Assembly: GCF_009676955.1 (NCBI RefSeq)
Contig: NZ_CP045696.1
Coordinates: 1,176,501 to 1,240,500, forward strand
Length of the DNA: 64,000 nt
Direction of reading: 5' to 3'
Source: Sodaliphilus pleomorphus
GTDB lineage: Bacteria > Bacteroidota > Bacteroidia > Bacteroidales > Muribaculaceae
This document shows, piece after piece, positions 62,344-64,000 of the stretch. The notes beneath the pieces are model-generated. The model searched no databases. It was not told the origin of the DNA and saw nothing but the letters and a program-made list of their open reading frames with translations. Numbering within the stretch: the first letter of the stretch is position 1; each line of letters opens with the position of its first letter. A program made the position numbers and the translations under genes.

Positions 62344-63400
62344 GCGTGCCTCGAGCCATATCGCACCCCTCACCTCGTGGCGAAGCATCTTTGTGCTGTG
62401 CATCGCGTGGTTTCACTGCGGCGTGATGCCCGTGTGCATGCAGCTCACCATGGCAGGGGTGGTGTGCTTCTTCATCATGAGCGGCTTTCTCACCTGCCGC
62501 GCCCATCGAGGGCTGCAAGGGCGGGGGCTGGGCCGGTTTTTGGTCTCGCGTGCACTGCGGCTGTATCCTGCCCACTGGCTCAGCCTGGCCTTGTTCACAG
62601 CCTTCACGGTTGCCGTGCACGAGAAGGGGCTCTACTGGCCGGCGCTGCTGCCCAACGCCTTGCTTGTGCAATGCTTCATCCCGGTGCGCGACTACTTCTT
62701 CTCGTTCAACGTGCCCTCGTGGTTCCTGAGCAGCCTGCTGACCTGCTACCTGTGCTACGGGCTGCTGTACCGCGGTCTCAAGGCCATGCCGCTCAAGTGG
62801 CAGCTCGCCACGGCAGCAGCCCTGATGGTGCCCTACGCCATAGCCATGGGCAGCATCGAGAGCAAGAGCGAGCTGGCCTGGGCCTACGTGTGCCCCCTGC
62901 TGCGCGTCTATGAGTTTGCGCTGGGCATGGTCGCGTGCAACGTGTGCCACGCCGTGGGCCACCGCTGGGATGCACGCCGATGGCACTGGGCCGAGTGGGT
63001 GCCCGTGGGCCTCACCGCCCTGCTCACGGCCATCGACGTGTGCTGGCCGCAGCTGCTGGGCGCACGCTACGACCAAAGCATAATATGGGAAATACCCATG
63101 GCGCTGCTCGTGCTTGTGCACGCGCTCAACAACGACAATCCTGGCCCCGTGGGGCGGGCGCTATCGTGGCGGCCGCTTGTGTGGCTGGGCAGCATGAGCC
63201 TCGAGCTCTTCCTGCTGCAAGGCCTGGCCGGTCGCCTGTACAACTACCTGGTGGCTCCCGTGCTGGGCCACTACGGCATCGAGGCCTACGCCATGGTGCC
63301 TGTGGGCATGCTGCCCCTGCTCGTGGGCGGGGCCTGGCTCATGCACCGCTACTTCACCCGGCCCGTCCAGGCCTGGGCCGCCGCCAAGCTGCAAGGCTGA
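62336..63400 (+). CDS. Acyltransferase family 3 membrane protein (OafA-like)
   Basis: This 354-residue protein has about ten predicted helices and the family 3 hallmarks: FVLCIAWFHCG near residue 20 (catalytic His in a WFH context), FFIMSGFLTCR near residue 45, and SRALRLYPAHWLSL near residue 70. It would O-acetylate (or otherwise acylate) the surface polysaccharide. The start overlaps the GT2 gene by 8 bp, so the two are likely coupled. Confidence 0.88.
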   Translation: MTERASSHIAPLTSWRSIFVLCIAWFHCGVMPVCMQLTMAGVVCFFIMSGFLTCRAHRGLQGRGLGRFLVSRALRLYPAHWLSLALFTAFTVAVHEKGLYWPALLPNALLVQCFIPVRDYFFSFNVPSWFLSSLLTCYLCYGLLYRGLKAMPLKWQLATAAALMVPYAIAMGSIESKSELAWAYVCPLLRVYEFALGMVACNVCHAVGHRWDARRWHWAEWVPVGLTALLTAIDVCWPQLLGARYDQSIIWEIPMALLVLVHALNNDNPGPVGRALSWRPLVWLGSMSLELFLLQGLAGRLYNYLVAPVLGHYGIEAYAMVPVGMLPLLVGGAWLMHRYFTRPVQAWAAAKLQG

Positions 63401-63453
63401 AAAAAAGGGCGGCATGGCAATATTGGTGGCAAAAATGCGTTATAAAGGTTGAA

Positions 63454-64000
63454 ATGAATTGTAAATATTCCCGACATATCACGCTCGTGGTGATGCTGCT
63501 GCTCACAGTGGCGGCAGCGATGGCACAGGACAACGACAAGGTGCTCAACCGCCAGTATGCCGACATGAAGAAGCTGCACTTCGGCTTCTCGATAGGCATG
63601 AACTTCCAGGACCTCAACATCACCAACAACGGCTTCACTACCGCCGACGGCGAGCAGTGGTATGCCGACGTGCCCAACCACTCGCCCGGCTTCAGCGTCA
63701 ACGTGCTGGCCGACTACCGCCTGGGGCAGCACTTCAACCTGCGCTTCTCGCCCGGCATGTACTTTGGCAACAAGGTGGTGAAATACATCAACGCCCTGGG
63801 CGATGCCACAGCCCCCGACAAGACCCACTACCGGCAGAGCCAGAACATAAAGTCGACCTACGTGGTGCTGCCCGTAGAGGTCAAGTTCTCGGCACTGCGG
63901 CGCCACAACTACCGCCCCTACTTCACGAGCGGCGTGATGGGCGTGGTCGACGTGAGCAAGGACCGCCCCGACCAGCTGCAGCTCAAAAACAGCGACGTGA
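63454..64000 (+). CDS. porT: PorT-like outer-membrane beta-barrel protein (5' part; gene continues beyond the window)
   Basis: The frame starts MNCKYSRHITLVVMLLLTVA with a signal peptide cut near AMAQ, then LHFGFSIGMNFQDLNI and RLGQHFNLRFSPGMYFGNK, the pattern of the PorT family of outer-membrane barrels. PorT is associated with type IX secretion in Bacteroidota. About 182 codons are present of an expected 230-250. It lies 53 bp downstream of the acyltransferase; no promoter is obvious. Confidence 0.8.
   Translation, partial: MNCKYSRHITLVVMLLLTVAAAMAQDNDKVLNRQYADMKKLHFGFSIGMNFQDLNITNNGFTTADGEQWYADVPNHSPGFSVNVLADYRLGQHFNLRFSPGMYFGNKVVKYINALGDATAPDKTHYRQSQNIKSTYVVLPVEVKFSALRRHNYRPYFTSGVMGVVDVSKDRPDQLQLKNSDV

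Overview
The window looks like chromosomal DNA from a GC-rich member of the Bacteroidales, most likely a gut Muribaculaceae or Prevotellaceae relative. The evidence is the Bacteroidota promoter style (-33 TTTG/GTTG, about 20 bp, -7 TAnnTTTG) in front of many genes, the trpB-E-G-D-C-F-A gene order, a three-gene succinate dehydrogenase/fumarate reductase operon (frdCAB), the DUF3098-uppP-truB-queA block, SusA-like periplasmic starch enzymes, BspA-type leucine-rich repeats and C-terminal dockerin-like modules. No rRNA, CRISPR array, prophage or transposase was seen.

Layout. 1-5.5 kb (minus): 5' part of a Tricorn-type S41 protease and a Gtr-like pair (polyprenyl-phosphate glycosyltransferase plus a GT-C membrane protein). 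5.6-8.5 kb (plus): GYF_2/CD225 membrane protein, DUF2752 protein and a BspA-LRR-dockerin surface protein. 8.5-17.1 kb (minus): miaB behind a five-copy 83-bp promoter/hairpin repeat array, then the complete trp operon with a leader peptide containing two adjacent Trp codons and an attenuator. 17.2-21.5 kb: tRNA-Leu(UAA) and an AT-rich accessory island (DUF4143 ATPase, two small secreted proteins framed by 125-bp direct repeats, RhuM and DUF1016 remnants). 21.5-26.7 kb (plus): Sel1-repeat protein, secreted alpha-amylase with CBM26-like and dockerin modules, and a GH53 galactanase with an N-terminal dockerin. 26.8-30.1 kb: DUF3098, uppP, truB, queA. 30.3-33.9 kb (minus): three tandem GYF_2 membrane proteins and an acetyl/succinyl-CoA transferase. 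34-37 kb: an amber-interrupted lipoprotein gene, then galM and a GPH/SLC45-like sugar transporter. 37.2-41.3 kb: odd Rieske-like lipoprotein and argH (minus), GT2 and MATE (plus). 41.5-45 kb: frdCAB. 45.3-51.9 kb: DPE2-like 4-alpha-glucanotransferase, type I pullulanase, SusA-like neopullulanase. 52.1 kb: ychF. 53.3-63.4 kb: exopolysaccharide locus (GT4, beta-helix protein, Wzy-like, Wzc-like, Wza-like on minus; GT2 and acyltransferase on plus). 63.45 kb to the end: start of a PorT-like outer-membrane protein.

How the genes work together. Secreted amylase and galactanase, periplasmic pullulanase and neopullulanase, a sugar transporter with mutarotase, and cytoplasmic 4-alpha-glucanotransferase form a starch/maltodextrin programme. 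Three separate transcription units of this programme carry a LacI-like palindrome (core GCAAnCGATTGCA or a close variant) centred 62.5-63.5 bp upstream of their -7 boxes, which points to one undescribed local regulon. Fermentation end steps are represented by frdCAB and the CoA transferase. The main regulatory novelties are this shared operator, the amplified promoter-bearing hairpin repeat upstream of miaB with a dispersed copy driving a glycosyltransferase in the polysaccharide locus, and the trp attenuator.
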